Made by a program: the position numbers and the translations under genes
Shown here: one piece after another, positions 1-11,869 of the stretch
How the letters are laid out: the number at the start of each line of letters is the position of its first letter
Position numbering within the stretch: position 1 is the first letter of the stretch
The notes under the pieces: generated by a model
Database searches by the model: none
Seen by the model: the letters and a program-made list of their open reading frames with translations, nothing else
What the model was told of the DNA's origin: nothing
NCBI RefSeq assembly: GCF_019279795.1
Contig: NC_056732.1
Location: 179,850,629-179,914,628, forward strand
Length of the DNA: 64,000 bases
From: Protopterus annectens
Taxonomy: Eukaryota > Chordata > Ceratodontiformes > Protopteridae
Direction: 5' to 3'

Positions 1-840
1 GCCGACGAGAGAGATCAGGTGCCCGGATCCCTCCAATGAAGGTATCAAAGAGGAGATCGGAGCGGAAGACGAAGGAGCCGAAGGGGGAGGTATCGGCTCC
101 GATGCCACAACGGTCACGGTTCCGAGGAGCTCCAGCTCCGAACTCTGAGGGAGAGTTGAAGGAGGAAAAATAGGTGTAGTCGAAATAGCCACCGTCTGAT
201 GAGACGGGCTAGAGATCATCTGGGCCAATGCCTGAGACTTTAACAGTCTACTTACCACTCTCAAGGTAGTGATCTGAAAGCCTGGACGACCGAGAAGATC
301 GGCTCCGATTGCTCCACTCCGAGAGCAGGGGAGACCTCGGAGCCGAATGGATGGACTCCAAAGAAGGGGATCTTGACCTCTTCTTAGAAGCAGCCACTGG
401 AGCTGAAGACACGTCGGCTCCAGCCGGAGCAGACAGCGCAAGCATGGGCTCAGAGGTATCGGCACTGAGTGGTGCAGAGACCGGAACTTGTGACTCAAAG
501 GGATCGGCTCCAGCCGGAGCCAATCTAGGCACAGACAAGGAGCCAGCAGCCGAAGGCTTAGTACTTGGAGCCGACGGTTTTGCAGGTTTCGAGGGCCTCC
601 CCCATGTAGACATAGTCGGGGAGCCCTCGGGCATTAACAAGCACCTAAGTTATCAGTTTATTCCTGCGCTCCTGCAGGACTCTTGGACTGAATGCATGAC
701 ATACTGAACAAGAGTCCTGCAGGTGCAGGGGTCCCAGGCAGTAAACACAAGAAGTGCGACAGTCTGTCAGACATTTTCTGACAGCACGAGTCACACTTCT
801 TAAAGCCAGAGACCTTAGCTTCTTTAGGTTCCTTCGACAT
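1..840 (-). pseudogene. Gag-like protein, partial and frameshifted
   Basis: The start codon is at 840-838, followed by a peptide opening MSKEPKEAKVSGFKKCDSCC. The Cys pairs and the following His/Cys residues resemble the zinc-binding start of DIRS-type Gags. The first frame ends at 658. The protein continues in a second frame (640-248), which is rich in Ser, Pro and Ala with repeated APAGAD units and an Arg/Ser-rich tract. After a stop at 248 a third open frame runs to the window edge. The low-complexity linker is a common trait of retroelement Gags. Function is inferred from composition and position only. At least two frame changes make this copy inactive as read. Confidence 0.5.
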
Positions 841-1330
841 AACAGTGTCGAGGGTTATACAAAAGTAACAGAAAACACACGCACACACACAAAAAATTTT
901 TAATTAACAATAAAATGTTAATAGGGATACTGACACACCGAAACACTCCACAGGATCCCTAAGAAAAAACAGGAAAGGGGCAGGCTTAAGGCCTAACCTA
1001 AAAGTGGAGGGGGAGGGATATAAGGGATAAAAAAGGGAAGGTATAAAAAAATAATTAAGTTAAGGGTAGTTAACTATTGAAAGAAATAACTAGGTAGAAA
1101 AAATTTACTCAAAAAGGGTGACTGAACACACTATATCCAAGACTTACCAGGAGCCGGTAAAAATACACACCTCGCAAGCGAAAGGGGCAAACGAGATCTG
1201 GGGAGTTATTGCCTAGCATCATGTAGGGTTGCCTCGAGCTGGTTAAATAAGCTCTCGAGCTTTAGTAAGTGGCAGAGTCGGAGCCGAGGATTGGCTCCGA
1301 ACCCATCCAGCAAGAATGAAGGTGAGATTG
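1..1330 (-). mobile_element. 5' part of a retroelement with Cys-rich Gag (possibly DIRS-like), runs off the window
   Basis: The minus strand carries a Gag-like reading frame (1-840) preceded by about 490 bp of leader. The right edge near 1330 abuts L1 ORF2 sequence in mid-frame, so this element appears to have inserted into the L1. Its terminus does not match the termini of the DIRS copies further along, so it is a different family. The Gag starts with a Cys-cluster peptide like that of the DIRS Gags, which is why a DIRS-type origin is suggested. No RT is in view, so a Gypsy-type or other element is possible. Confidence 0.55.
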
Positions 1331-1334
1331 ACAA

Positions 1335-2945
1335 CTTAACATCATCTTATAGTCTATAGTGAGTAATGATATTGGCCTATATGAGGAACACTGCTTCTCA
1401 TCTTTATCTGGTTTGATAACTGGGGATATCAATGAATATTTCCAAGAGGGTGGTATATTCAAATCTTTATTGGCTATATCATATACTTTTAATAATAAGG
1501 ATATGGCTTGATTGGGTATTAATTTATACATTTCTGGTAGCATACTGCCTGGGCCAGGTGCTTTATTTGTCTTGAGCTTTTTAATTTGTGATTTTAATTC
1601 TGTCATATTGATTGGTTTGCTTATAATGTCTATTTGTTCTTGTGTTAATTTAATATGAATATTATTTTCTAAGTATTTTTTATATCCTTAGTAGGTGTAT
1701 CTTAAGTATTTATGGAATTATCAATGTTAAATTGGAGTCTGAATGCTTCTAAAATATTTAGTTCTGTAACTATTTTGTTAGTATTAGGAATATATATTTC
1801 TTTTATTTGCTTAGATTTAATTATTTTTTTTGTTCTATTAGTCAAGTATCTCAGGTGTGCTGAATTAGTAGAGTATGAGTTTATTTTTATCTTTTCTAAG
1901 TTAATCATAATCTTATGATGTAGCAATTCTGTATACTTCTTTATTGATTTGTGTAAGTTCTTGAACTTGAGTAGCATTACCCTTTTGTATTTCCAGTTTC
2001 AATTTATCTGCTTTGTTTTGTAAGTCTAGCATATCTTTATTCCATAACTTCCTTTTATGTACCAGGATAATATCTTCCCATATGTAACTGCTTTTAATGA
2101 ATCCCAGACATATATTTCTGAAATATCTTCTGTGTAATTTATTTCTAGAAAGTTTTTGATTGTTTCTTCATAACATTCTTTGAAATCTGTCAATTTTGTG
2201 ATATAGGAAGATATCCTAGTAATGGGATTTGAATAAAAAGGTGTAAGCTCTATCTCAAAGACTATGGCATTATGATCAGATAAGGGACAATTTATAATTC
2301 TGTCAATTTTTGTTATTAGGTCATTGGCAACATATATTCTATCAATTCTAGAGTTCGTGTTATATCTATGAGAATAAAATGTGAAGATTAGTGAGTCTGG
2401 TTCTGCAAATTCATTTATATCTTTTAAATACAATGTATCTATAAATTTTGATAGTGCTTTAGAGATAGGTTGTTTTCTTCTTTTGGATTTAGAATCTGTA
2501 TCTTTTTCATTCATTATACAGTTGAAGTCTCCTGCCAATATCAGGCTACCCTTAGTTAAATGAATCATCTCTTCAAAATGCTGTTTAACTGTTTTTAATC
2601 CTAGGCCTGGGATCCAATATAGATTTACTAACGTATAGATTCTCTTATTTAACTCTAATGAAACTAGACAAAACATACCTGATGTATCTTGATGAGTAGT
2701 AATTATTTTAGGTGTTATAGTTGAGTTGTGAAGTAGTATAGCTACTCTTATTTTTGTTTTGTATTGAGAGTTTATTAGTACTGTGTAGTTAATATTTAAG
2801 TTGTTTATATCTCTATATAATAAGTGTGTCTCTTGCAAAAAAACTATTTGTGGTTTATGTAAGTTTATGTACTTGAATAGGCTTCTCCTTTTATTACTAT
2901 TATTTAGACCATTAACATTTATGGATAAACATTTAATTTCCTAGT
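1335..2945 (-). pseudogene. L1 ORF2: AP endonuclease and start of reverse transcriptase
   Basis: The frame begins near 2940 with the typical L1 opening (SINVNGLNN) and reaches QETH near 2835, the endonuclease Glu motif. The AP-endonuclease fold continues with GDFN, SRIDRIYV and SDHNAIVFE, which are the expected DNase I-like motifs (product: target-site nicking enzyme). After 2026 the frame is broken by stops. A linker segment lies at 1977-1702, and the RT opening at 1606-1335 shows KAPGPG and YRPISLL. The sequence diverges just after that RT block, so palm motifs are absent. This is the endonuclease/RT polyprotein of a target-primed LINE, here a dead copy. Confidence 0.85.
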
Positions 2946-3039
2946 TTTGAGTTTGTTTTATGCGCGAGTTTTCAAAAAGTTTTTCTTGTATGATTTTTGC
3001 ATGTTTCTGAGTGACACCAAAGTGATGGAATAAAAAAAA

Positions 3040-6000
3040 ACAAAGAACTTCCAAACTTGTAATTCTTAACCTTAAAAACCATTCCCTATCGTTATGAGGT
3101 AATATACCTCTGTTTGGTTAGTGAATCTAACCAAACTTTCTACCTTCACAAATATTTGGATCAGTTTCTCTTATCCTCTTAGTTTTTAAATAAAGATAAT
3201 TGAATAATATATTAAGATAATCTAATCAGCTAAAATATATACATATATTCTTTACTCATCTTATTGTAATTCAATAATACTTATTTCTAATCAGGTTTCA
3301 AAAAGGTACAAATATTTAGATTAAGGTAGTATCATTTCAAAATAATTTAGGGTATTAATAAACATCATGTTAAAATCTATAACGGTATATTTCATACATC
3401 TGTTGAAAACTATTTACTGACATTACTGTATAATACAATACCATTGTTGTGCAATTGTTTTAGACTACTCAAGTCCGAAACTAGTGTTTAAATTAGTATT
3501 TGCAAAGTCATATTGGAATAAAAACATGGATAGTTCTGAAACCACATCATATTTCATGTTTAACAAACTGAAATGCAATACAATGTACAAGTATATTAAT
3601 ATTTCTTTAGAAGACATTAAATATGTTCCTCTGATTGCATTTTTCAGCTTTTCAAAGACAATTCCCATGGCTGGAGACAACAAGATCAAAATTTAGACAT
3701 CTCCCTTATCCAAGAGACTACTTATAATGTTGTTACTTGATTGAGGGTTTTGTTGTTAACACTTCTATCAATTTACAGAGGGACTTTGTATAATCAAAAT
3801 TGACACAGTACAGAGGTAAAACTACAGTGCACTTGACCACATTTTTAAAGCAAACATCCATGTACATCACATATTAACTCTTACAGCTTAGACTGACACT
3901 TAACCAGTGAGTTTATCTGCTGACAATAAGTGCTGGAGATATAATTTTGACTTAACACCAGTAATTTAATCTTATGACTGAATAAAAGTTTAGCATTAAA
4001 CATCCGGAGCTTCTCATTATAGTATTTAAAAAGTATACTGGAGAACATATCAAAATAATGGAAGCTGCTAAGATTTAAACTATTATGTATGAAAATGTTA
4101 CAGGTTAAAATTCCTAACCCATTTTGCCGTAAATAGACAAAATGTATTTAAAACTATGGGGTAACACCTTTATTACGTCAAAAAGGTGTTTAAGAAGCTT
4201 GTTTTTCCTCTAACATCAGAGGATAGCTATGGTGATCCATGCACTGCAAGAGTATTATTTATCCTGGTAATTGCTTTATGACTGTATATAGAAATATTTA
4301 ATTCAAATAATTAACTGGCATTACAACAATATTTCTCAGGAAAGTTGTTTTACAGTTAATGACTAAATAGAATGCATCATTGAGAGGATACATTTATCAA
4401 ATGTAAAGTGCTTTAGCTATAATATAAGTGTCCCCTCGAATTAATCCCCAATGAATTTACTGCTTACTAAACTTGCAAACTAATATTGGCGTCTTTTCAT
4501 GTAGTTATATTGGAACATGAAAATACAGGTCTGCTGATTAGGAACAATCAGGTTCTCAACTGCTAGACAATACATTTGTCTGCAGAAAGGTTTAAGAATT
4601 ATGGTTGCATTGTCAAGCATTTTTGTTTACACTAACAGTAACATGATATACCCGCATACACTAGTATTGTGTCATTCTTGATAATGTAAAAAGCCAGGTA
4701 ATATAAGAATGGTGAAGCCACAGCCAGGTAATATAATAAGAAGAGTACAGCCGCAGTCATTATTCAGATGAGCAAATGGGAACAGTATGAGCCATCTAAG
4801 GATGGATAGCTCATTGAGTACCTGCCACAATGTATGTTCATAACGCATGGTAACTTAGTAATAAATTAGGGTGTGGGCTAAGCCTCTCCCTCTTCTACTC
4901 AGATTAGATTTAATACAATATGTGCGTGTAGAACACAGATGCTTCGACAAAGCTATATGGGATATAAATATTGTATAATTGACACATTGGGTTAAATCCA
5001 CTGTTATGTTACTTATTATAATTTATATAATTACTGCTTTTACATTCGCTATCTAGTATATTACACTTATTTAAATGTTTGATTTGCTAAATGTACATTT
5101 AACCTTCTTGTTGCATCCCATTTGTCCACTTGAGGGCATATTTTGGTAGCAGGACATTAGTAGTATTTTGTAGGAGCACCAGTGTGGGAAATGGCAATTT
5201 TCCTTAAAACAAACCTGTCAGTTGCTTGACATTTACTAGTTTCTTTAGAGAATTTGTAAAACAGCAGTGATTTTATTTGCTGATTAATTTCTGCTCTTTA
5301 AACTCTGTATAAAACATAGTAAGGGATAGGTAAAACGTCTGGAAATCTAAAGCAGATATATGTCCTTATCTATCAAGGTGCAAGAAGACATCAGTAGCCA
5401 TAAGCTGAAAGTGCTACAAAAAATATGCATCTGTGAATATTTATATGAACCTCTTATATTATTTACGTTTCCTTAGAAGGAATTTAGGTTTCTGTATCTT
5501 TAAATGTGAACCTAGCTTATTTCCTGACTAGACGTCAATTAGAAAGGGTCAGGGAATGGCATACACAAGTAAATGCGACAAGCAATAAGTAAGTCAAGTT
5601 TCTAGTGATGTTTGCGGCTGTTAAATTGTCTCGAGAACCAAGTGGGAAAAAGGTACGTGTTTTTCCTTTTCCCTTTTCTTACTTGGTGACAAACTCATGC
5701 AGTGTGCACGCGAGCACTCTAGTTTGCGGAGTAGTGTTCACAACTATCAAACTTTGCATTTTAAACATGCTATGCCTTATTTCTCTACAAAAGAAAAGAC
5801 AACAGGATATTCAAGCTAGTCACAAGCATCTTTCAACTCCAGATGTCCAGAGCCACAACACACCTGACTTACAGCCTCAAAATATCACTTAAAACATTTT
5901 TTAACTGGACTATATCAGTATGTGCATATGGGTCAAAGGCAGAACATTTTTTTAAGATTATTTAAAGTAGTCTTATGATACATCCTAACTGAAATACTTC

Positions 6001-6470
6001 ATTTCAAAAGCAACACATTTCCGCCCTGCATTAGCGTTTATCCAAACAGGGACACTTTTAACTTATAAAAAGTAATGCTGTCAGGGATGTAACTGATAAA
6101 AGTTATATAGCAGCCATTACTATACCTATTAAGCAATATAACCATATACTGATTAAAGTATTATAAGTTAATGAAGATTTTATAGAAAGAGAAAATAAAA
6201 ACAAAACACAAAGAAAATAAATAACTATTTGGGAACATTATTATGCATTGATTACTCTGATTAAGAATATGAAAATAATAGATGGATAATGATGAAAAAC
6301 AGAGTAATGTTTAAATTATGCTTAGTATATTGATGTGATTGGAGATGTATGTTTACATTTATGCTAATTTTGACATTTAAAGTATAATTGAAAACAGTAC
6401 CCGTTTCGGTGCAACTTGAACACAGTAAGAACTTTTCTTTTGTTGTTATTATTTAGATTTTTATAGAATA
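3040..6470. other. Unidentified AT-rich segment between L1 ORF1 and ORF2
   Basis: About 3.4 kb with no reading frame longer than about 95 codons and no recognisable protein motif on either strand. It sits between L1 ORF1 and ORF2. Its edges carry loosely mirrored A/T tracts (aaaaaaaaacaaagaac at 3030-3046; the complement of aaaaaaaaactaaaggac near 6493-6510), but these are too simple to call as terminal repeats. It may be a non-autonomous transposon, a decayed element or ordinary non-coding DNA. Confidence 0.4.
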
Positions 6471-6487
6471 TAACATATGTAAGATTA

Positions 6488-7386
6488 TTTGTCCTTTAGT
6501 TTTTTTTTTCTTTTGCTCAACAGTTTTCCAATTATTTACTTCAGCATTTCTTTTCGGTGTACTTATTGTCCAGTCCATAGATTCTTCATGTGTTAGGATG
6601 TTGTTGTTGGTAAGGTATTTTATTGCTGAATCTACTGTTTCAAATATTTTTATTCCATTTGGTAGAAAAACTCTGTCTTGCTGGGAATAAAAGATGGACT
6701 TTCAGTTGCTTTTTCTTCAAGGTTTTTATTATTGGTAGAAATTCTTTTCTTTTTGAAACCACCTTTGTAGAATAATCATTGTCAAATCTTATTAATGAAT
6801 CATTGTATTTGATGGGAGAATTTGCCCAAGCATTTCTTAATATAAGATCTTTATCTTGTGTGGAAAAAAGTCTCACAATTATAGATCTTGGTTTGTTCTT
6901 ACCCGGAGAAGAAGCATTTCCAGAAGCTGCTAGTGATCTATGCGCCCGTTCTATACCATATGAAAGAGCTTCAGGTATTTTTGTTACATCTGGTATCCAG
7001 GTGGTAAGAAAGTTTATCATATTGCCCCTTTCAGATTTTTCTGGTAGACCATATATTCTAATATTATTTCTTCTTGTTCGATTTTCCATATCAAGCTTTT
7101 CTAGTAAATATGTGTTCTGTTGAAGTAAGAATTCAGTTTGTTGTTCTTCTATTTGGACTCTAGTGTCAATGTCACTTAATGACTGTTCAATACGTGATAT
7201 CTGTCCTTTCTGCTGTGTAAACATTTCTTGAAGCTATTCCAGTTGTTGTGAGCACTTTTCTTTAAAAGTATCTATTTTATTGTCCATCTTGTCGATTTTT
7301 ATTGTAAGTTCCTGTGTATTTGTAATGAGAGACTGCAGGTCTTTTTTGAGAGAAGAGTCTTGTGCTGTATTCCTTAGATGACTCAT
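6488..7386 (-). pseudogene. L1 ORF1 RNA-binding protein (one in-frame stop)
   Basis: The start codon is at 7386-7384, followed by MSHLRNTAQDSS. An in-frame TAG lies near 7233, after which a 194-residue frame runs on. The order is that of L1 ORF1: an N-terminal coiled coil with heptads (about residues 15-95), then an RRM-like part with NIRIYGLPE, and a C-terminal domain with KPRSIIVRLF, DFDNDYS-like and KRKEF motifs ending in VHLLFPA. The family forms a trimer that binds LINE RNA and acts as a chaperone. The frame continues past 6640 to a Lys-rich end near 6490. The stop makes this copy defective unless it is a read error. Confidence 0.8.
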
Positions 7387-7695
7387 GCTGTAAAGCTGAT
7401 ATTGGTGCTGAATTTCCAGTAATTAATTTGACAGGAATTATTCAAGTTCTGACAATAAATTTTTTCTTATAGATGCTCAGTGTTATTAGAAATAAGTTAG
7501 CAATAAACATTTCTTCATATTAAATATTATTTTGTAAAATTCCTGTCAGGAATTGTATTGAGGTGAGAGCTGAAATGAAGTGCAGCTATCAGTTCAGCAT
7601 CCTCTACTAAAATCTTCTAAAGTATATCTACAGGGGTTCATTTAGTCTTGCAGAATGGAATTGTTTTCCAAGTCGGTGAGGTTGGTACTGAATTG

Positions 7696-8050
7696 TCCTA
7701 GTACACCCCCCAAAAAAAATTTGCGTACCTATATTGTTGTTCATAACTCTCCCTATTCCTTAGTCTAATTATAAAGTTAAAATACTATTAGAAACACATT
7801 TAGTAGGACTCAATGGTTAAAATTACCAACTTGAATATTTGGGAATGACATGGGGTAACAACAATATGGAAGGAACAACAGATGATAACCAGGATAATGC
7901 AGTAGTTAGTGAGTGGGTTACAGACTTAGATGATGTCTCCGAACTCCCCCCCTTGAGTAGGTCCGACAGACTAAGGAATAGGGAGTGTTATGAACAATAT
8001 AGGTACGCAAATTTTTTTTTGGGGGGGGCAAGAAGGGGGGGTACTAGGAT
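7696..8050. mobile_element. Foldback / MITE-like element with about 75-bp inverted arms
   Basis: The left arm (7696-7766) and right arm (7968-8050) are near-perfect reverse complements. Each has the outer end cctagtac, a C/G run, an A/T run, then tgcgtacctatattgtt and ctccctattccttagtct. The loop is about 200 bp and is open on the plus strand from 7839. The layout is that of a short non-autonomous DNA transposon. No clear target-site duplication is visible, and the superfamily was not identified. Confidence 0.7.
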
Positions 8051-8307
8051 AGCCTCTCAGATCATAACTTATTCACTCACCTTCTTTGAAAATCTTACTC
8101 TACTTGAACAAAACCATCATTCCCAACAAACTTTACCATCTTCTTTCATCTATACCCTTAACCACAGTAACAACCTGTACCTCTAACTATATACTACCAA
8201 AATATCACAGAGCAACCCATGTGACTTACTTCACTATCAAAAAGAATTTTAATAATTCCCACAAAATCTTTAAATTCCTACACTATCCCCAGTGTCACCT
8301 CCTCCTA

Positions 8308-8337
8308 GACGGGGATATTCATCCAAACCCAGGCCCC
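8308..8337 (+). other. 2A-like NPGP motif at the N-terminus of the LINE protein
   Basis: The peptide DGDIHPNPGP lies upstream of the endonuclease domain. 2A peptides (consensus D-x-E-x-N-P-G-P) cause ribosomes to skip a peptide bond, and are known in several AP-endonuclease-type LINEs. Here His stands in place of the usual Glu, so activity is uncertain. Confidence 0.55.
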
Positions 8338-9624
8338 TATAATAATAGGAATAACCTTGATAATGTAACTTTACCTAAGCTTTCTACATTAGCTAAAGCA
8401 CCTAACTCCCTCCTGATAGCTCACCTTAATATTAGAAGTATTAACAATAAAATTTCCTACCTGCATGCACTCCTGGATTTGCACTCATTTGATATTCTAT
8501 GTCTTACAGAAACCTGGCTAAAACCTTCTACTCTAGATCAGGAAATTACCCCTCCAGGCTATAATATCCTTAGATGTGACCACAAAACCAAAAAAGGTGG
8601 AGGTATAGCCATTATCTATAAATCTAATCTCCAAGTTTCCCTCTTTAATGAGCTTCCATCATTAGACACCAAATCTGAAATGCTGTCTACTGAACTCCAA
8701 ATCAACAACTCCAAATCTATCTACCTAATTTGTATGCATCTTCCCCCTGGTAACAATACTAAAACTCTTGAAAACTTACTTAATTACCTCCCTACCCAAC
8801 TACCCCAGGAGACCATTGTACTGGGTGACTTCAACATAGACTGGTTTACCTGCAGTTCCCAGAACCCTACTAACCACTTAAATCTCTGTGGATTCTCTCA
8901 ATTAATAACCAGTCCTACTAGAATCCACAAACCTAACGGGAAAGAATCTACTCTTGACTGGATCCTTATTAAACCACCCTGGCAATTATACTCCAGGAAC
9001 CTTTCCTGACAATATCAGTGACCATATGCTTACTTACATTAGACAAAAACTTCATATCCAAACTACTCAATCTCAAAACTGCCCACTCAAAAAAAATTCT
9101 TTAATCCAGAGTTTCCTGAACGAATTGCAAGCATGTGACTGGTCACCGCTGACTCATCTTGAACTTGAGGCTCTGACCTACTTCAACACTAACTTTCTGC
9201 AACTCCTAGACTACCACGTGCACCTTATCGCTCTACTAGAATAAGTACCAAATCTGCCCCATGGCTAGCAAAACAAACTAAGCAAAAGATGCTCCTTAGA
9301 AACAAAATATGGGCTAAATGGAGAGCTACCAAATGTCCATCTAATCACCTCCTCTTTAAACAGTTAAGAAATGCCACCAAGAAAGATACTCAAAGAAGAC
9401 TTCTACCTTCACCTCCAACAAACCAGTCAAACTCCACACAAATTTTGGTCAGGGATAAACAAACTTCTTCAGCCAAGACACTCTACTACTCCTGCCCCAT
9501 TAGGTTTCAACCATAATTCCAACCTGATCCCTTTAATAACTACTTTACAGAAGCCATTCAAACCCTAGCCAATTCTTTACCTCCAACTACTGCTTCCCCA
9601 CCAAATACCTCCAAGACTTCATCT

Positions 9625-9672
9625 CCTACCTTTCATATACAACCTGTTCCTACCTTTCATATACAACCTGTT
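9625..9672 (+). repeat. In-frame 24-bp tandem duplication in the L2 polyprotein
   Basis: Two exact copies of a 24-bp unit (9625-9648, 9649-9672) encode the eight residues PTFHIQPV twice, in the linker between endonuclease and RT. It keeps the frame. Confidence 0.9.
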
Positions 9673-11579
9673 CCTACATCTCTTACCTATAAGCTACTTA
9701 AAAAACTGAAACCTTGCACCCCGTCTGCAGACTGTCTTCCATCTGAATACCTACAAATTGCCGCAAAAGCTACAGACTACCCCATATCTATCCTTAACAG
9801 AACTATCTCTGAAGGCAAAATCCCTACCATATGGAAAGTATCTCACAGCATCCCTCTACATAAAGGTGGATCTTCTATTGAGCTTTCTAACTTTCAACCT
9901 ATTGCCTTACTCTTCCCATTAGCTAAGATAATGGAAAAATGTATTCACAAACTACTCAACCACCTACTACAAAATAATCTACTAGCCAACTGCCAACATG
10001 GCTTCAGACCATTCCACAGCAAAACGACTGCCCTTCTATCCTTCACTGACTCTATAAATAAAAATCGTAACAATAACTCCTTTTCCTCTGCACTACTTAT
10101 TGACCTGTCAAAAGCCTTTAATATGGTTAACCATAACTTACTTCTAGACAAACTAAAGTACCATTCCCTTGATCCACAAGCATTACAATGGTTTAGGTGT
10201 TATCTTAAAAACAGACAGCAAGCAGTACTTTGGGATAACAATCTGTCTTCATTACTTCCAGTAAATACTGGAGTCTCACAAGGCTCTATCTTAGGTCCCC
10301 TTCTTTTTTCCTTATTTATTAACGACCTCCACATGAACATACCTCAAGCCACCTGCATTCAATATGCAGATGATTCAACCTTAATCTGTACTGCCAAGAA
10401 CATAGCCTCCCTCCGGTCCCTCACCCAAACTGTTTTCCAAAATGTTGATAACTGGTTTATGCAACATTGCCTCCTCCTAAATCCCCAAAAAATAAAACTA
10501 CTGCTTTTTACTCCAACTCATAAATCACCCACTCCATTCATCTCTACAACATCTAACAATGCTACCAACATAACCCCAGATACTACCACCCATCTACTAT
10601 GTGTTACAATTGATAGTCGTCTTAACTATGATGACCATATTAACTCCACCATAAAGTCTGTTAACAAAAAACTTGGTACTCTATAGAATTAAACCCTTCC
10701 TTACTCCCTCAGCTAGGAAAACTATTGCCCATACCCACCTCATTTCTACCCTTTTCTATGCCTCTGCTATATATACTAACCTATCAAAAAACAACATCTC
10801 CAAACTTTGTTATAATAGCATAGCTAGATTCATCACATGCTCTCCCTTTAAAACTCACCACTGCCTTAACCTCAAACTAAGATGGCTAGAATTGCAGAAC
10901 CATATACTCTGTCAACTACTTATCACTCAAAAGATACTATACCACCCCAATAATACCCCTAACCTTACTAATCTGATTTCACCATATAAAAATCTAGCTA
11001 CACTACGTTCTGCTAGTGAACTCCTGGTCTCCTCGATTAAATCTAACAAAGCTGGTGACTCACTTTTCTCAAACACTACAGGTAAAAACTGGAATCAGCT
11101 CCCTCCTGAACCATCTACCCTAGCTTCTACTTCTCTATTCAAAAAACATATTAAAAACATCTTAAAACTCAGTGGCTTTGTCCATGTGCTAACCCAGACT
11201 GAAAGCTTTTTTCCCATCCTGCTCATACCCCTTTCCCCACTCCCCTAACCTAGGCCTCCAAATCTAGTTACTTCTCTTTTTTTTTCATAGTAAAAGGATA
11301 AAATATAAGGACTTTACTCAGTTTTGCTCATACCCACTTTGTGTTTAGTATACTTGTTTTTCTTTATTTAGTTTAACTTTTAGCATAATGTCTATAGTCT
11401 ATATTTTTAATACTATATTTTTTCTTTTAACAAATGCTACCTCTGTACTGTTACTATACATGTCTTTGTTATATATTGTTAACTTTGTTACTGTTCATGC
11501 TTGGAGATTTTCTCCCAGGGCCTCTACTGAAAATGGACATATATCCAGTTAGACTAGCCCGGTCAACAAATGTAAAATA

Positions 11580-11865
11580 ATAAATGTGGGTGGCGCAGTG
11601 GTGCAGCGGTTAATGCTGTTGCCTCACAGCAAGAGGTTCTCTGGTTCAATTCTCGGCTGGGGTGCCTTCTGTGTGGAGTTTGCATGTTCTCCCTGCATTC
11701 GCGTGGGTTTCCTCCAGGGACTCCGGTTTCCTCCCACATTCTAAAGACATGCTTCTGGAGCATTTCTCTCCGGGCCTCCGCTGAAAACAGGATCTGTGGA
11801 ACCTAGTTGGACATTCCCTGTCAACAAATGTTAAAATTAAAAAAATAAAATAAAATAAGTATCAT
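11580..11865 (+). mobile_element. V-SINE with tRNA-derived head and L2-like tail
   Basis: The head begins with ggcgcagtggtgcagcggtt (box A-like) and has the box B ggttcaattc at 11643-11652, as in tRNA-derived Pol III promoters. The centre (11671-11752) is the conserved V-SINE core, with gtttgcatgttctccctg and gtgggtttcctcc. The tail shares gggcctcNgctgaaaa and gtcaacaaatgttaaaa with the LINE just upstream, which suggests that LINE family supplies its RT. It ends in an A-rich stretch with taaaa repeats. Confidence 0.85.
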
Positions 11866-11869
11866 TTTT

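Larger units (their letters stand above)
1335..7400 (-). mobile_element. L1-clade LINE, interrupted and truncated
   Basis: Two parts in the same orientation make up this element: an ORF1 (6488-7386) and the first half of an ORF2 (1335-2945). They lie in the order expected for an L1 on the minus strand. About 3.4 kb of unrelated AT-rich DNA (3040-6470) separates them. The ORF2 RT stops near 1335 where another retroelement begins. Both ORFs contain stops. It could be one L1 opened by two insertions or two neighbouring L1 fragments. The single-copy reading is favoured by the matching orientation and the lack of overlap. Confidence 0.7.
8086..11248 (+). pseudogene. L2-like LINE polyprotein: AP endonuclease plus reverse transcriptase
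   Basis: The first frame (8086-9009) holds the AP endonuclease with HLNIRS, LTETWL, KGGGIAIIY, VLGDFNIDW and TLDWIL. The frame then shifts near 8990 and again near 9370. From about 9500 the RT is open to 10686. It shows FQPIALL, the palm motif LLIDLSKAFN near 10095, GVSQGSILGPLLF, and the catalytic YADD at 10363-10374. Another shift at about 10680 leads to the C-terminal frame (10673-11248), which ends in the typical WNQLP motif. The protein nicks target DNA and copies its own RNA onto the nick. Frameshifts make this copy dead as read. Confidence 0.85.
8053..11578 (+). mobile_element. L2-clade LINE, nearly full length
   Basis: One long coding region (8086-11248) carries endonuclease and reverse transcriptase, followed by a 3' UTR of about 330 bp ending in an A-rich tail (aaaataataaatg). 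The 5' side starts directly after the foldback element. The tail shares the pattern gggcctc-ctgaaaa-gtcaacaaatgt with the V-SINE that follows. At least three frameshifts interrupt the coding region. The domain layout and the NPGP-type motif place it with L2-like LINEs. Confidence 0.85.

Noticed and set aside
4685..4740. Short repeated words (agccaggtaatata) as a repeat array
   Set aside because: Only two imperfect occurrences with no regular spacing; neither a CRISPR nor a satellite.
3022..6515. A/T tracts at both ends of the 3.4-kb segment as terminal inverted repeats
   Set aside because: Low complexity; the match is short and can be explained by A/T richness and the Lys-rich end of ORF1.
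11590..11660. tRNA gene
   Set aside because: Box A and box B are present, but the sequence runs into a V-SINE core and tail and does not close a tRNA cloverleaf. It is the SINE head.
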